NCBI RefSeq assembly: GCF_016086655.4
Contig: NC_052136.2
Location: 14,012,001 to 14,076,000, forward strand
Direction of reading: 5' to 3'
Source of the DNA: Lepeophtheirus salmonis
Taxonomy: Eukaryota; Arthropoda; Copepoda; Siphonostomatoida; Caligidae
DNA length: 64,000 nucleotides
Positions 9,900 to 21,354 of the stretch are shown here, one piece after another. Each line of letters starts with the position of its first letter. Position 1 is the first letter of the stretch. The notes under the pieces were generated by a model. The model made no database searches. It was given only the letters and a program-made list of their open reading frames with translations, and was not told the origin of the DNA. The translations under genes were made by a program, and so were the position numbers.

Positions 9900-11930
9900 T
9901 AGCCATGACGTATGAAGTGAGACGATGGAATCAACAACTGATAACAAAATAAACTGGGTATTTTTTTGTTAGCAATGTAACTCTATAATATAAAACATTA
10001 TTACCATGATACCCATCGGTCTCATTAATGACCCCCAAAGAGAGACAAGAAAGTCATACAAGCTTTAGAAATTAAGTCATTTTTCAAATTTCTTAATTCT
10101 TAATTGAGCGGTTACTTGAAGTCTTCAATATTACTAGGGTGTATTTGGCTGCCTCTAGACTATATTTATCAGCATATAAAGTAGTCCATTGGACTGAAGT
10201 GTGGGTTCTGTGGAAGCCAGAGTTTTTTAATCAAATGTTCATATCTTTTGTCATTCACTCTTGAACAATTTTTGCAGTATGAGAAGGACTCTGGACCTGT
10301 TTAAATCCCTAACAAGACTTTTTGAATGTTTTGTAATTTTGTAAATCTATGGAATTTAATTGATGTTCCGTTGAATCAAAATATTTGAAGTATATTTCTA
10401 TAAAACGCATAAAATGGTTGTTTTCTGGTGTAAAGGATCATGGAATTATGCACCAAAATATCAATGCATAAATAATGTCTAAATTTCATTATGTAATGAG
10501 TTAGAACCGAAGACAAATTATGTCATTATAATAAGGAAAAAATATAAACAAATATTGCAAGGATTCGAATGGAAGAAGTGCTTATCACTTCCCCGTTATC
10601 AATTATCATTATAAATGATTGATTATTCATATATCGTAAATACTCATGTACCCACAAAAAAACATAACATGTGACAAAAGCATAATTATAGCATTATTCT
10701 AACAGAATACAACCGTGAAATGCGTTTTATACTAATAAAACTATATATTTTGATTTGAAAATTCAATGGGATCATCAATTAAGACCAGAAATATACAATA
10801 AAGACGTGTATAAACCTCGTTTATTCATACATCTACAGAAATAGTTTCCTCACCCTTGTTGTCTAACAAGTCGTTATCTTTATTGTATCACGCAACTTAT
10901 CCTCTGAAAAGAAACAAAGAAAGGTTCAAAATCAGTTGGTAGTTAGACCATTTTTTCCAACTATTGTACAATAATTCTTGACTCTATTCTACATTAGCTG
11001 TATAGCTGATGGATAAATGTAAGTAGTCATTAGCCTAAAGCTACCATTTCCAAAGTAATAGGCTTTGATAGGAGCATCATTGTTTTCATATAAAAATAAA
11101 TAGATTTTTTAAAAGATTATTCTTTTCAAGTCTCACATAGGAGTAAATAAATAAAAATTATAATTTTTTTAGAAGCACTTAAATTGAAGTTTAGTTTTAT
11201 ATTTTAACTTTTCCTTTAATAAACAATGTTTAATTATTATTTTGTTTGACTAAATATATTTTTCCAATAAAAGAGTTACTTCTTGAACGACTACAAAATA
11301 TGTAAAGACTGATATCAAACTTTTTATGTACAAACATCAACTTTTTATTTTTAACGTCACACCGTCAAAGTAACTATTTTCTTCAATAAACACGTAGTAT
11401 TTTGGAATACAATTTCAACTTAACCTTTAATAAATCATTGGTAATTATTTCTCTAATAAATACATGTACTTTTTATATTTGATTGGATGGTTTCGTCATT
11501 ATTGATTGATTATGACCTTCTATACCACGATGTTATTTCAATTCCTATTTCTTCCCTAATCAGTGTTCTGAGCGCTGATTGGTTGAATCCGAATGAACTC
11601 TTATTGAGTTAGTTGTAAACAATTCCTAATAATTATCTATACATTGAATTCAAATAAGCTCTGGTGAAGCTAGCTGTGAGCAATTCCTAATAAACATCTT
11701 TGTTATTTAATCAATTTTTGTCTGTCAGTGTGCATGTCTCAATGGATGTATGTATGAAAAAAGTTCACTGTATATAGTGCTCCCTTATGTGTATCATAAA
11801 AAAATTGATCTAAGAAGTAACAATATAGTCGTATTAATGAAATATTGTTAGGGCCGTGAATGGAGCATCGAATATGTAGCACTGTTTGTGTTTGACATGC
11901 TCTGTTATGTACATACATGTCAATCCGGGT
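9900..11930. other. Intergenic, mostly unassigned
   Basis: AT-rich sequence without a supported gene. The R3 repeat occurs at 10865-10970. Two short related segments near 11620-11700 (both with CAATTCCTAATAA and AGCTNG words) suggest a small local duplication. Confidence 0.5.
10865..10970 (+). repeat. Dispersed repeat family R3, copy 2
   Basis: GTCGTTATCTTTATTGTATC followed by ACGCAACTTATCCTCTG and AAAATCAGTTGGTAGTTA. It matches 1440-1540, and its first 30 bases match 13721-13750. Confidence 0.45.
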
Positions 11931-11934
11931 TGTT

Positions 11935-12290
11935 TTTTAGCTGGCCTGTTAATTTGTAATTGGCCGTATAAAGAACGAATTTTATTTTCCTTTGTAGCTG
12001 TCATAATTATTCCTAAATATATTCAATTATACTCAAACCCTGTTTGAACGTTCGTGTGTGCTCATAAAAGACGGTGTGTAACCCTGAGGATTTGTTGCGA
12101 AGTTATCATTATAAGTCCTTGTTGGACTCAGAGTAGAATTGGGGATCGACATCGGAGTAATACTGTCAAATGTCATTGTTTATATCCTTTTGTCCTTCCT
12201 CTCTGGTCACAGCTGATTGGAGCTGATTAATGAAACGTCATGAGCATTATTTTTTCTCTCCCCAAAAACATTGCTCAAATATACAACTTC
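11935..12290 (+). repeat. R1 MITE-like copy (5' end present)
   Basis: It starts with the family 5' terminus TTTTTTAGCTGGCC and runs through the diagnostic core: TGTGCTCATAAAAGACGG, AACCCTGAGGATTTGTTGC, AAGTCCTTGTTGGACTCAGA, GGGGATCGACATCGGAG and GTCACAGCTGATTG. It stops short of the 3' terminus where the next R1 copy begins, so two copies lie in tandem. It has no coding capacity. Confidence 0.7.
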
Positions 12291-12295
12291 CAATT

Positions 12296-12640
12296 CTACT
12301 ACATTCAATTATATTCAAAACCTCATTGAATATTCGTGTCTACTCATAAAAGACGAAAAGTAACCCTGAGGATTTGTTGTTGAGTTATAATTGAAAGTCC
12401 TAATCGGGCTCAGAGTAGAATCTACAACTGACTTATTCTAGCCAATGTCCTTGTTTATTTCATTTTCTCCCTCCTCCCTCGTCACAGCTGGTTGTAGCTG
12501 ATCTAATAAAATGCTATGATAGCTTAGCTTCTCCCCTACAAAACATTCTTCAAAGTTGTAGAGTTAACATGTTGATTTCCAGTTACTTTTTTTTAAATGC
12601 CCAAACCACACACAAGATTTTCATTAGTAAGCATTCAAAT
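12296..12640 (+). repeat. R1 MITE-like copy (3' end present)
   Basis: Second copy, in tandem with the preceding one. It keeps ACTCATAAAAGACG, AACCCTGAGGATTTGTTG, GGGCTCAGAGTAGAAT, CGTCACAGCTGGTTGTAGCTG, AACATTCTTCAAA, CATGTTGATTT, and the 3' terminus ending CCACACACAAGATTTTCAT. The 3' end is an inverted match to the family 5' end (AAATCGTGTGTA), as expected of a MITE. Confidence 0.7.
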
Positions 12641-13717
12641 CTTTATTGATACCAGCAAATACTTTTTGTCTAACTTTACACTCTTTGTAATATTTAAAAT
12701 TTTTAGACACTTGCAGACAGTTTGATACAGTTATACTTAATATTATATTAGATAAGTGTTTAGATTGAATTTGTCAGTTTTAGAAAAAAACATTGAACGG
12801 TTAACATATTTTGAAGGATAACCCTTGTTAACACCTCAATGTTTGTACAACAATCTAACTTACAAACCTGATTTGAATGTCCATGAAGAAGAAAAACACT
12901 GGTAGTTTTTATGTATGGGTTTTTTTTTCTTTCTCTTTATTCTAAAGAGACATTTGGCACATCTGCCAAAGGTTAAGACATCATTTTTGTCAAGAAAGAT
13001 TATATGTACGACGTACAAATGTATATACTCGTATATTTGTATTAGCATATGATTATAAATATGTTAGGCCCCAAGGGAAGGAGGCATTATTTCCATGCAA
13101 CGAATAGACCTAACTTATATTAAAGATCAATATTATAATGCTTCTAAAATACATACATATAACTATACTAATAAAACAAAATTTGTCTGGATGTCTGTTG
13201 ACAATACTTAATAACTCCGAACAATGCTGGGTACTCCTTCTAGTCTTTCACGCAAATTTCGGGTTTTAACTCTTATACTTTTTCATTTGTGCGCTAGGTG
13301 AACTTTAGATCAAATTTTGATATCATCAATATAATCAATTTCAGTTGGTGAGTTCTTAATCATCTAATCCCTTTCTTCTTTTCGCTATTCCCGCAACGTT
13401 CATACTTTTATACACTCTTCTTAAAAATAATTTTCCTCTCATGACGTCACAGTATCTTTTATAGTCAGTGTTACCAAATAAAACGATTTTTATCAGATTC
13501 AGTTAACATTAAAAACCGCAGCTCTTAAGGACTTTATCACTTTTTTAGATTAATATAAATTAGAGTACTCACATCAACAGATATGTTTATCATACTGTCG
13601 CAATATTGAGAAAAAGTATCCCAGCTTGCTGTTATGTTATCGCCACACATATGTACAAAATGCAAACATGGGGGGAGGGGAGAGGGGTCAAAAATGCGTA
13701 AATATAATGTACGTGGC

Positions 13718-13910
13718 CCATGTCGTTATCTTTATTGTATCACTCAACTTTTCTTTAATAAAAAAGTCAAGTCCACCCCCGTGGGCGCCTTTGAATAGGC
13801 ATGCCGTATCCCGTGAGACAAGGGAATCGACAGCTAATAAAAAACCTCCTTATTTTTGTGTTAGCGAGGTAACACCATTTGCTGTATTTCCATTGGGTAA
13901 TTCACCAGAA
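13718..13910 (+). repeat. Dispersed repeat family R3, copy 3 (partial)
   Basis: It opens with GTCGTTATCTTTATTGTATC, as at 10.87 kb, and ends with GTTAGCGAGGTAACACC, resembling TGTGAGGTAACACC at 1.62 kb. The middle (GGGCGCCTTTGAATAGGC) is not shared. Unknown class. Confidence 0.35.
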
Positions 13911-13969
13911 CTAATTTAATTATTATATCCATTACCTATTATTTTTCAATTTAGTCTGAAGTATTTATA

Positions 13970-14275
13970 TAGAGTGGTACCCAAAACTTGGAGTAGCATG
14001 ACGTAATTTAAAAAAATATTATTTTTATGCATACAATAAAAGACAACTTGAAACCAATTTGAGATATGTTTGAATACTATTCTAAGCTGTATCTTTTATT
14101 CAATATGCTCTCCTTCACAAGCAAAAAAGCCTTCATACGCCGGCAAACAGATTGGCGGCTCTTGAGGATGAATTTATGTTGTACTACTCTGCCGATGATA
14201 GCCTCTCCGAACAAATTCAAACCTTTTGTAGTTGAAGGGTTTAATAGTCATGTTCGTGTTCTACGATAAAAAACA
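13970..14275 (-). mobile_element. Mariner-type element fragment
   Basis: AGAGTGGTACCCAAAACTTGG at the left edge corresponds to the terminus CAGAGTCGAGACCCAAAATT of the element at 22592. The following 150 bases track it as well (GAGATATGTTTGAATACTAT, TTTTATTCAATATGC.CTC). On the minus strand this corresponds to the transposase C-terminal tail and 3' leader. It is truncated before the catalytic core and dead. Confidence 0.55.
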
Positions 14276-15765
14276 ATAATAAATGTGGTAGTTAATGGAC
14301 AGGCGTTCAAAGGCCGTAATTTTGTTACATAGTATTTTACTCAAATACATATTTTTTGTACAGTTTGGTACAGTTTACAAATTAATTATTTTCTAAACAT
14401 AAATAATGATTTAACTAAACGTATAATTATAATTAATTAATGAAACTTAAGCAACAAAATAATTAAATAGGGCATTTTATGTAGTTATTAAACCAGACAG
14501 GAATAGAAAATCCATCTCATACAATGGTATAATAGATAAAGCTTGACTTTATCAAGGTCAATTATGAGAGTAAAAAGGTCAACGGCCTTTATTTACGTAT
14601 ATCCATTACTGAAGAATTAGTATCATGATCTAACATATTTGAAAAGCAAATATTAGAATAGATATTCTCAAGAGGAGAGGCATTGTCGAAAAAATACATA
14701 TACCATAAAAGAATTGATTTTTACTCCCGTGAGAGAGATTCTCTTTTTCAATAAAATCAATTGTAGGTACATAGTAAAAAGATGAGACTTACATATGGCT
14801 TGGGATGTAAATCATTAGCATTTTTAGAGTGTGGGATTTTTTTTTTTTTTTTGTTTGTATCCTGAAAAGCGGTTTTTTTTTTTTTATTTCTTTTCTAAAG
14901 ATGTTAAAATTATTATTTGATTCTTCAAGAGAAAGCAAGAGATTCGCTTTATGGAGTGGAGGAGTCTTCATAACTCTTTGCAAGTCATTGTTTAACGTAA
15001 ACAACTGGTTAGCATCAATTGTAAGGTATTTAAAACATCTGCCTCTCTCCTTCTCATTCAGAAAACTCAGTTTTCACTATCTATACAAGATTATGACTCG
15101 GTTTGAGACTGATTTTTTGCTGCTTGGATCTAAAACCATTTGTTCTAGACTGCTATTTTGGTGGAAACATCGATATCAGACCAATATTCAAAGTTCAAAT
15201 AAATAAATAGTCTATACATATATTAAACCATATTGACCCACCTTTAGTTTGGTCCAATATAAATTATAAGGATCTCAACCATGTTTAGGAGTTTTTAAAC
15301 CAAAATCCAGCAATATAAATCACTCGTTTGGACTATGCAGTCATAGTTTCGCAAATGACGAATCAACATGTCTTAATTTGATATTTCATGGTATATTGGT
15401 ATCAGGCCTTGTATATTTTTTCCTTCATTAACATGAAGAAAAAAATTATTGCAAATATGAAATAGCAATCATGATGATAAAACAATTTGCTTGCTAAGAA
15501 AATGGAGACAGAGAATATTAATGATCAAGTAGGGAAGAAGGATGTAGAATATTAATGAATCGGAAGTAGTACAATGGGTACAATATACATAAATATTATA
15601 AACGTGATTTTGTCCCTTCCCAAAAAAAACCAAAATTATTACCATATAATAACAATAAAAGAAATAACAGGGGGAAATCAATCCATTTGCATCTCTAACT
15701 CATGGGGACTTACTTTTTCTTCTTAACAGATGGATAAAGTTGGGTATGACTTGCAGCTATACAAA
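14276..15765. other. Intergenic, no gene seen
   Basis: AT-rich with poly-T runs at 14838 and 14873. The 125-codon plus-strand frame 14829-15206 begins in poly-T. Its 5' part overlaps a short R1-like stretch (about 14886-14970), so I do not call it a gene. Confidence 0.45.
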
Positions 15766-15993
15766 CATGATGCAACAGAATATGAATATGGTAACCCTGT
15801 CAATTTGAAAAATATTTGGAAGGAGATAAATCTATATAAAAAATGGTAAAATACGTATGTTAGCTTGAGTAGATCCTTTTTCACACAAGATGTCGCTTGT
15901 TATGATACCAGAAATGGTGTCACTTTATCAATTTTCTTGGCAGAATTTACTTTGTTAATTCACTTAAAAGAGTGAATTCATAAAAAAAAATTT

Positions 15994-16213
15994 GTTTTTT
16001 TTTAATGTTCCTTGAAATAGGCCTGTGGAGTTGGACTGAGTTAGTATAAGGTAACATTAAAGTATTCCATTTAATCCATCTGACCTAGGAATCTTATTTG
16101 AAGTCCATCTACATAAATATATTTCCTTCTCTAGGAGCGACCAACATGCGAACTTAAGTTCATTGAGTTCAAAAGAATAAATTCTCCCGAGTGTGTTGAC
16201 CAATAAGCTACGT
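15994..16213 (-). repeat. tRNA-derived SINE-like copy 3
   Basis: Minus-strand copy of the element at 588-810. It shares GGTCGCTCCTAGAGAAGGAAA, then AGGTCAGATGGA and the terminal GGAACATTAAAAAAAA. The B-box region is diverged (AAGTTCGCATG). The aligned body and poly-A end in two distant copies support retroposition. Confidence 0.5.
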
Positions 16214-16329
16214 CATTCCATTATAGTTGCATTCTTTGTTATAGAGTAATATTCAAGTCTACTCGGACAAAAAACTGTCTTTATGATAACTACTTTGTAG
16301 AATTATTGAGCAAATTCTCTTCGTTTTGG

Positions 16330-16625
16330 ACTTGACTTGTAGCTTCTGGTAGGAGAGCAACTAAGCTGCCACAATGTTTCATTAGATTAGCTAGAAGCAT
16401 GCACCTATAAGAGCAAGGAAATCAACACAAATAGGCAAGAATTAATCCGATGCGGATACTCAATTCCAACAAGGGCTTATAAATCCACAAAAAATAATAA
16501 AAAAATATTCAAATGATCAGGGATACCATGTTGATTTTCGGTTTCTTTATCTTTAACATGTCCAAAGTGCTCCAAATTAATATCACTGTAAAAAAATATC
16601 GCATGTGGTTTAGGTCATATTTTTT
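16330..16625. repeat. R1 MITE-like copies, inverted pair
   Basis: 16330-16500 is a minus-strand R1 piece (GAGAGCAACTAAGCTGCC, TTTCATTAGATTAGCT, CAACAAGGGCTTATAA). 16510-16625 is a plus-strand 3' piece (CAGGGATACCATGTTGATTTTCGG, AACATGTCC). The two lie back to back. Confidence 0.5.
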
Positions 16626-17094
16626 AACAACTCTATAGATAGAGAGATGTATAGTACTAAGAGAGTTTTCAGAACCTATAACCTATAAAACAGGATATGG
16701 GGAAACTGTATACAATAATGTATACCTATATATATATATATAATATAATATAAAGCTATCACACATAAATTACAGGCAAAAAACTTCAATAATATTATAA
16801 TGGAAATCAATATTGAGATAATGGGTAAAGCGATAAGTTAGATTATCCATCCATTTTCATGTTCAACCATTAGATTACATATTAATATTTATCTCTTTCC
16901 TACCTTTTTTATAGGTAAATAAATGCAAATGATTACTTGTTAGTCTAGAGTTGTAAAAAAAACCGCCCTCACAACTTTTTAGTTGCCATCCAAGTACCGT
17001 TGTTGTTGTTTTTTGTTTTTTTTACTTTCATATCTGTTTTATTAATGTTTTAGTTTCATTTTTCAGGAGATGACATGAAATTATAAAGTACTCA

Positions 17095-17560
17095 TGATAA
17101 AGATGAGGAAACTAAGGATTTGTAAGGGAGTTATCATTGGGGAGGAAAATTGTGTGTATAATGGGCATGTGATAAAAAAGAATCCAAGAAGCAACATGGA
17201 CGCAATTTGAAGAATGTTTTGAAGGCAATCAGCTGTTACAAGAGAGGAGGGGGGAAGGAAATAAACAAAGCCATTGAAAAGAATTACTCAGATGCCGACC
17301 CTCAATTATACTCTTAGTTAGTCTAACAAGGACTTATAATTATAACTTAGTAACAAATCCTCAGGGTTACTCTCTGTCTTTTATTATTACACACGAATGT
17401 TAAATCAAAGTTTGAATATAATACAATATAATTAGGAAAGGAAGTTCACTACTCAGGGATTAAATAATAATGACAACATCTAAGGAAAAGAAAACTCATT
17501 CTTCGGATTATTAATTCAAACAAAAAAAAAAAAGGTCAGCCAAAAAATTCACAGGCTTTA
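17095..17560 (-). repeat. R1 MITE-like copy, near full length
   Basis: Minus-strand copy with AATCAGCTGTTACAAGAGAGG, GATGCCGACCCTCAATT, CAACAAGGACTTATAATTAT, ACAAATCCTCAGGGTTAC and the 5' extension through CACTACTCAGG to GGTCAGCCAAAAAATTCACA, the complement of the 5' terminus. It closely parallels the copy at 40360-40720. Confidence 0.65.
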
Positions 17561-17589
17561 TATCACTGGTTATAATAAGTGATGCATAA

Positions 17590-17870
17590 TCTATATTTGT
17601 AAGCTTTTATTGGACTCCAAAAAAGCTTGAGGATCGATATCGGAGGCATTCTTACCATTTTCCTTGTTCATTTCCTTCTTCCCCTCATCTCTTGTAACAG
17701 CTGATTGTAGTTCATTTATCTCATGGCTGCTTACAGCTGATCTAATAAAACGTCAGGACAGCTTAGCTGCTCTCCTCTCAAAACATTCTTCAAATTGGGT
17801 GTCTATGTTGATTTTCGGGTTTTTTTAACATGCCCGTTAGATACAGGATTTTCATCACTGATAATATATG
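17590..17870 (+). repeat. R1 MITE-like copy, 3' half
   Basis: GAGGATCGATATCGGAG, GTAACAGCTGATTGTAG, CTAATAAAACGTCAGGACAGC, AACATTCTTCAAATTG, CTATGTTGATTTTCGGG and GGATTTTCATCAC follow the family order. A second AGCTGATCTAATAAAACG segment is inserted or duplicated here. Confidence 0.65.
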
Positions 17871-17894
17871 TCGCTCTGATATATAAAAATAAAA

Positions 17895-18085
17895 CAGGAA
17901 ATGAACGTGGTCACCCTGACAATTCGAATAATATTTTGAGAGGAGAGCATGTAGCTTTCATGGTGTTTTATTAAATCAGCTGCAAGCAGCCGTGAGAGGA
18001 AAGGAATAAACAAAAATCCTACTCCGTAAATAGCAAGGACATATTGGTTGGGATTACCAATTCTACTCCACTTTGTATCATTTTA
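17895..18085 (-). repeat. R1 MITE-like copy, minus, partial
   Basis: GTCACCCTGACAATTCGAA, GAGAGGAGAGCATGTAGCT, TTTATTAAATCAGCTG and CAATTCTACTCC match the complement of the 3' half of R1. It faces the plus copy immediately to its left. Confidence 0.6.
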
Positions 18086-18089
18086 TTTT

Positions 18090-19880
18090 GAATTGAAAAT
18101 GGGACAGAAATCATTGTCTAAAAATATCATTTTCGGTTAAATGAAACGCCGGCTTTTTGTGGATCCAAGCCCAAACAGAATATTAGTTAGAATTTTCTTC
18201 AGAAAACGTTTGCGTGTGAACGGGAGTCTATGTAAAACCTGCTACCGAGTAGTAATTATATAAATATTTCCTTATTCCTTGTCCAAATCTGCAGTCAGAT
18301 CTAGACTATTTATAGACAGCACAATACTAGTTATGAGTGAATTAAATTCACCAATAGCACAAAAGAATGAATTTTATACCAAAATTTATATTTGAAGAAA
18401 CGTAGATAGATGTAAGATTAGCAGCATTATTAGATAAAGGAGGACCTTCCAAATATGAAACTGCAATAGTGGAGGGAAAAAATTGTAAAATTATATTAAT
18501 TATTATTTTACTATAGATTTTTTTGAATTACACCAAAATAGGTGGGAATTCATAATAAAAAAAACAAAAACTGTCGTCACACTTTATGACATCAGCATTA
18601 CATAATTTGCTCCCTTCCCCCCCCCCTTTCAAAATCAATGCACTATGGTGATAGAGGTCCCCCAAGGACTGTTGCAACATTCCCTGGCTACGGGGACAGT
18701 TGCAACATATTACTGGTCACATTCAAATACAACATGATATATAAATCCTAAATAAATTAAAAAATAACAGACATATATGGGTGTAGAATTTTGGGGTGGG
18801 CAAATCAAATGCACACAGTTCAGGATACAAAAATTGGGCGTTTGGAGGTTTCATTGAGTGAGATATATTCTCAATAATTTTATTTTTTATTTATTACTTA
18901 TTTTGTATATCAAAAGTACCTTATTTCATTGTTTTACCGCATATAGTACGTAAAAAAATACATCAGATTGTTTTTTTCATATTACTCACATCACCCTCAG
19001 CATATATTAATTTATTTAATTTACCAATTAACCAAAAGGGTTTTATTTTAGTATCCCTCCATTTTCTTCATTACACGTTCTCTAATATATAGGTATATAA
19101 AAGAGAATGGGGGAAAGGAGACAAATAATGTTCCCTATCCAACTGATTAAAATCGTAGTCGACTAATTTAGAAAAAAGAAATAATAAATTAATAGTTTTT
19201 CCGTGAGGACTCGTACATAATTGTTTTGATGTTGTAACATCTGACATTTAATTTGCTGTGAAAGAGCTGTGTATTTTTTTTTTTTTATCAAATAAAGGAT
19301 ATTCAATTAAATTGAAAGTCCCTGTAATCGATTAGAAAAAGAAAATCTAATTTTGATATTCTTCATGGTTCATGTATTTCAATTATTCGTCAACATGAAC
19401 AGAAGAAATTCAAGAAAGTACATAGCCTTCTATTTCATTATAATATTCTTGATATTTACATAGAGTTATAAGAACTATACAGTACCTTGAAATGAGTTTT
19501 AATATATATATATATATATATGTTGTGTACAAGTTGCAACTTGTATAAGCACATAGTGCAAGTTGCAATTTCTTTGTCTGTAAATAAATACATTATCTAA
19601 TTACAACATTGGCCATTCTAGTATACATTGATACTATCATTTTATTTTCATCCATAAAAATTACAGGGTTATTATATATTTATTTGCAATATAATTGTAG
19701 GGATTTGAACTCTAATATTTGCTACAGAATACTTATATTTGAGTCATTTGTATCGATCATCTAGTGAATATTCAATTACTGCATTATCCTCATCCCAAGA
19801 AATGTAAATCCTTTATTTAAAACTCGCGGTAGTACCCGACATTGTCTTGAGTAATTATGCGTCTGCTAAAAGAAATAATT
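18090..19880. other. Intergenic, no gene seen
   Basis: AT-rich. It holds a C run at 18616-18626 and a perfect 18-bp palindrome (TACAAGTTGCAACTTGTA) at 19528-19545 next to a TA dinucleotide run. No supported reading frame. Confidence 0.5.
19528..19545. repeat. Perfect 18-bp palindrome
   Basis: TACAAGTTGCAACTTGTA is its own reverse complement. The half-site CAAGTTGCAA recurs 19 bases further on (GTGCAAGTTGCAATTTC). It directly follows a (TA)n run, as palindromes at microsatellite edges often do. Confidence 0.5.
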
Positions 19881-19889
19881 TTACTTTAC

Positions 19890-20490
19890 TGACGTCATAA
19901 ATGGCATTATAATTGAAGGAGATACCATTTTGTGGGCTCAAAGTGGATGTTTTTACTAAATAAAATGAACAAATTTCCCTTAAATATTCATTAAACTCCA
20001 TGAAATGACTTTAAAAAAAAAAAGACTTACCTCCGGTATGTAATACTACTTGATGCCAATGATAAGCATCAATATTTGAATATAATCAAAGTAATATGCA
20101 CAAAAATGTTTAGATTTGTACTTTTTTATCGATCGATGAGGGACAGGAAAAGTAGAATAATTTGAGAAAATATCTATAATTTCTATTATAATCATTTATT
20201 TTCATCTACAACCATGAAATACGCTTGTATAACAATTTAGTAACATAATTATAATAAATCTTAGAGTTAGTTACATAATATAACTAGGCAATAGGAGAAT
20301 AAAAGATTTATAGACAGTAAAGTTTAAGTTCTTCTATTTGTTGGTCGGTCCCCTTTTGACATCCAATAGTTCACTTAATATTAATCAAAGGAAAGTTTTC
20401 ATTGTTATAAAACTTGGTTTTTCAAGTCCAAAGTGGCTGACATCAACAATAAAAACGTTACAGGAAAGCTCTCTATTATCAAGTGAGGAT
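19890..20490 (+). repeat. Dispersed repeat family R4, copy 1
   Basis: About 600 bp that aligns along its length with 37060-37620. Shared landmarks in order: TGGGCTCAAAGTGGAT, AATACTACTTGATGC, GATCGATGAGGGACAGGAAAA, GATAATTTGAGAAAA-like, TTTTGACATCCA, TTATAAAACTTGGTT, and AAAGTGGCTG near the end. A third, inverted copy lies inside the TSEN54 intron. No coding capacity or terminal repeats found. Confidence 0.65.
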
Positions 20491-20814
20491 CACTATAATT
20501 ATTAATTGCCATCTCGGTCATAAGTTATGTCGTCTCTGAGGTAAACACATCTTCTACTTATTAAATAAACTACGTGCTGTTTATTAGCACTCGAATTCTT
20601 CTGTTAAGTTCGGAAGTAGTAGGCGGCTTTGTGTAAGAGGGACGATATTTTTTACAACCTTTTATGAAACGTAATTTTTTCGCTCATCGGAATTTGGACA
20701 TTTTTTACATTAGAAAAGTTAAAATTCCTGGAATTCCGGTGGGCGTAAAAACCATGTCTGAGAGAATGTCATAAAAAACACGGTACTCTAAGTCATGATA
20801 CATTATATAGAGTA

Positions 20815-21000
20815 ACTAAGGGTAGTACTCGGCATTCCACGGAATTATTCGACGTCGACGAAACGAAAAACTTTGGTCTAATCATATAGAAGATTATCCC
20901 ACCAGAAATCCTCAATGTTACTCTCCGTTTCTCATGAGCACACTCACACGTAGTTACTGAACACTTATATGTTTTCTCCTCAAGAATCAAAGAGTAATAA
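20815..21000 (-). repeat. R1-related copy, minus
   Basis: The complement of the R1 5' region (CATGAGCACACTCACACG, AATCCTCAATGTTACTCTCCG, then ATGTTTTCTCCTCAAGAATC). It also carries the word GTAGTACTCGGCATTCC plus GTCGACGAAACGA shared with 24.31-24.40 kb. It forms an inverted pair with the plus copy that follows. Confidence 0.5.
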
Positions 21001-21094
21001 TAACAGTTTGAGAAATAAAATTGAAAGGCCGTGATGAGTCAGTGAGTACTTTAGTCTCTAGAGTGCTGCCTGGCTGAGCTTTAGTAACACACGT

Positions 21095-21350
21095 TCCTTG
21101 TGGATCTGTTGTAGAGTTATAATTGTAAGTCGTTGTAGGACTCATAGTAGAATTGAGGATCGATATCCGATTAAGTATTGTCCTTTTTCCCATCCTTCCT
21201 TTGTCACAGCTGATTGTAGCTCATACAACGAAACGTAGTGACAGCTGAACTTTTCTCCTCTAACACATTCTTTCCATTGTCAGGGTTACCATGTTGATTT
21301 TTGATTTTTTTACATGCCCAAAGTACACACGATTTTCATCACTAGGCATA
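21095..21350 (+). repeat. R1 MITE-like copy, plus
   Basis: GGATCTGTTGTAGAGTTATA, GACTCATAGTAGAATTGAGG, GTCACAGCTGATTGTAGCTC, CAGGGTTACCATGTTGATT, and the clean 3' terminus GTACACACGATTTTCATCAC. One of the best-preserved 3' ends of the family. Confidence 0.65.
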
Positions 21351-21354
21351 ACTG

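Noticed and set aside
14829..15206. A 125-codon plus-strand protein
   Set aside because: It starts in poly-T, has no recognised domain, and overlaps R1-like sequence.
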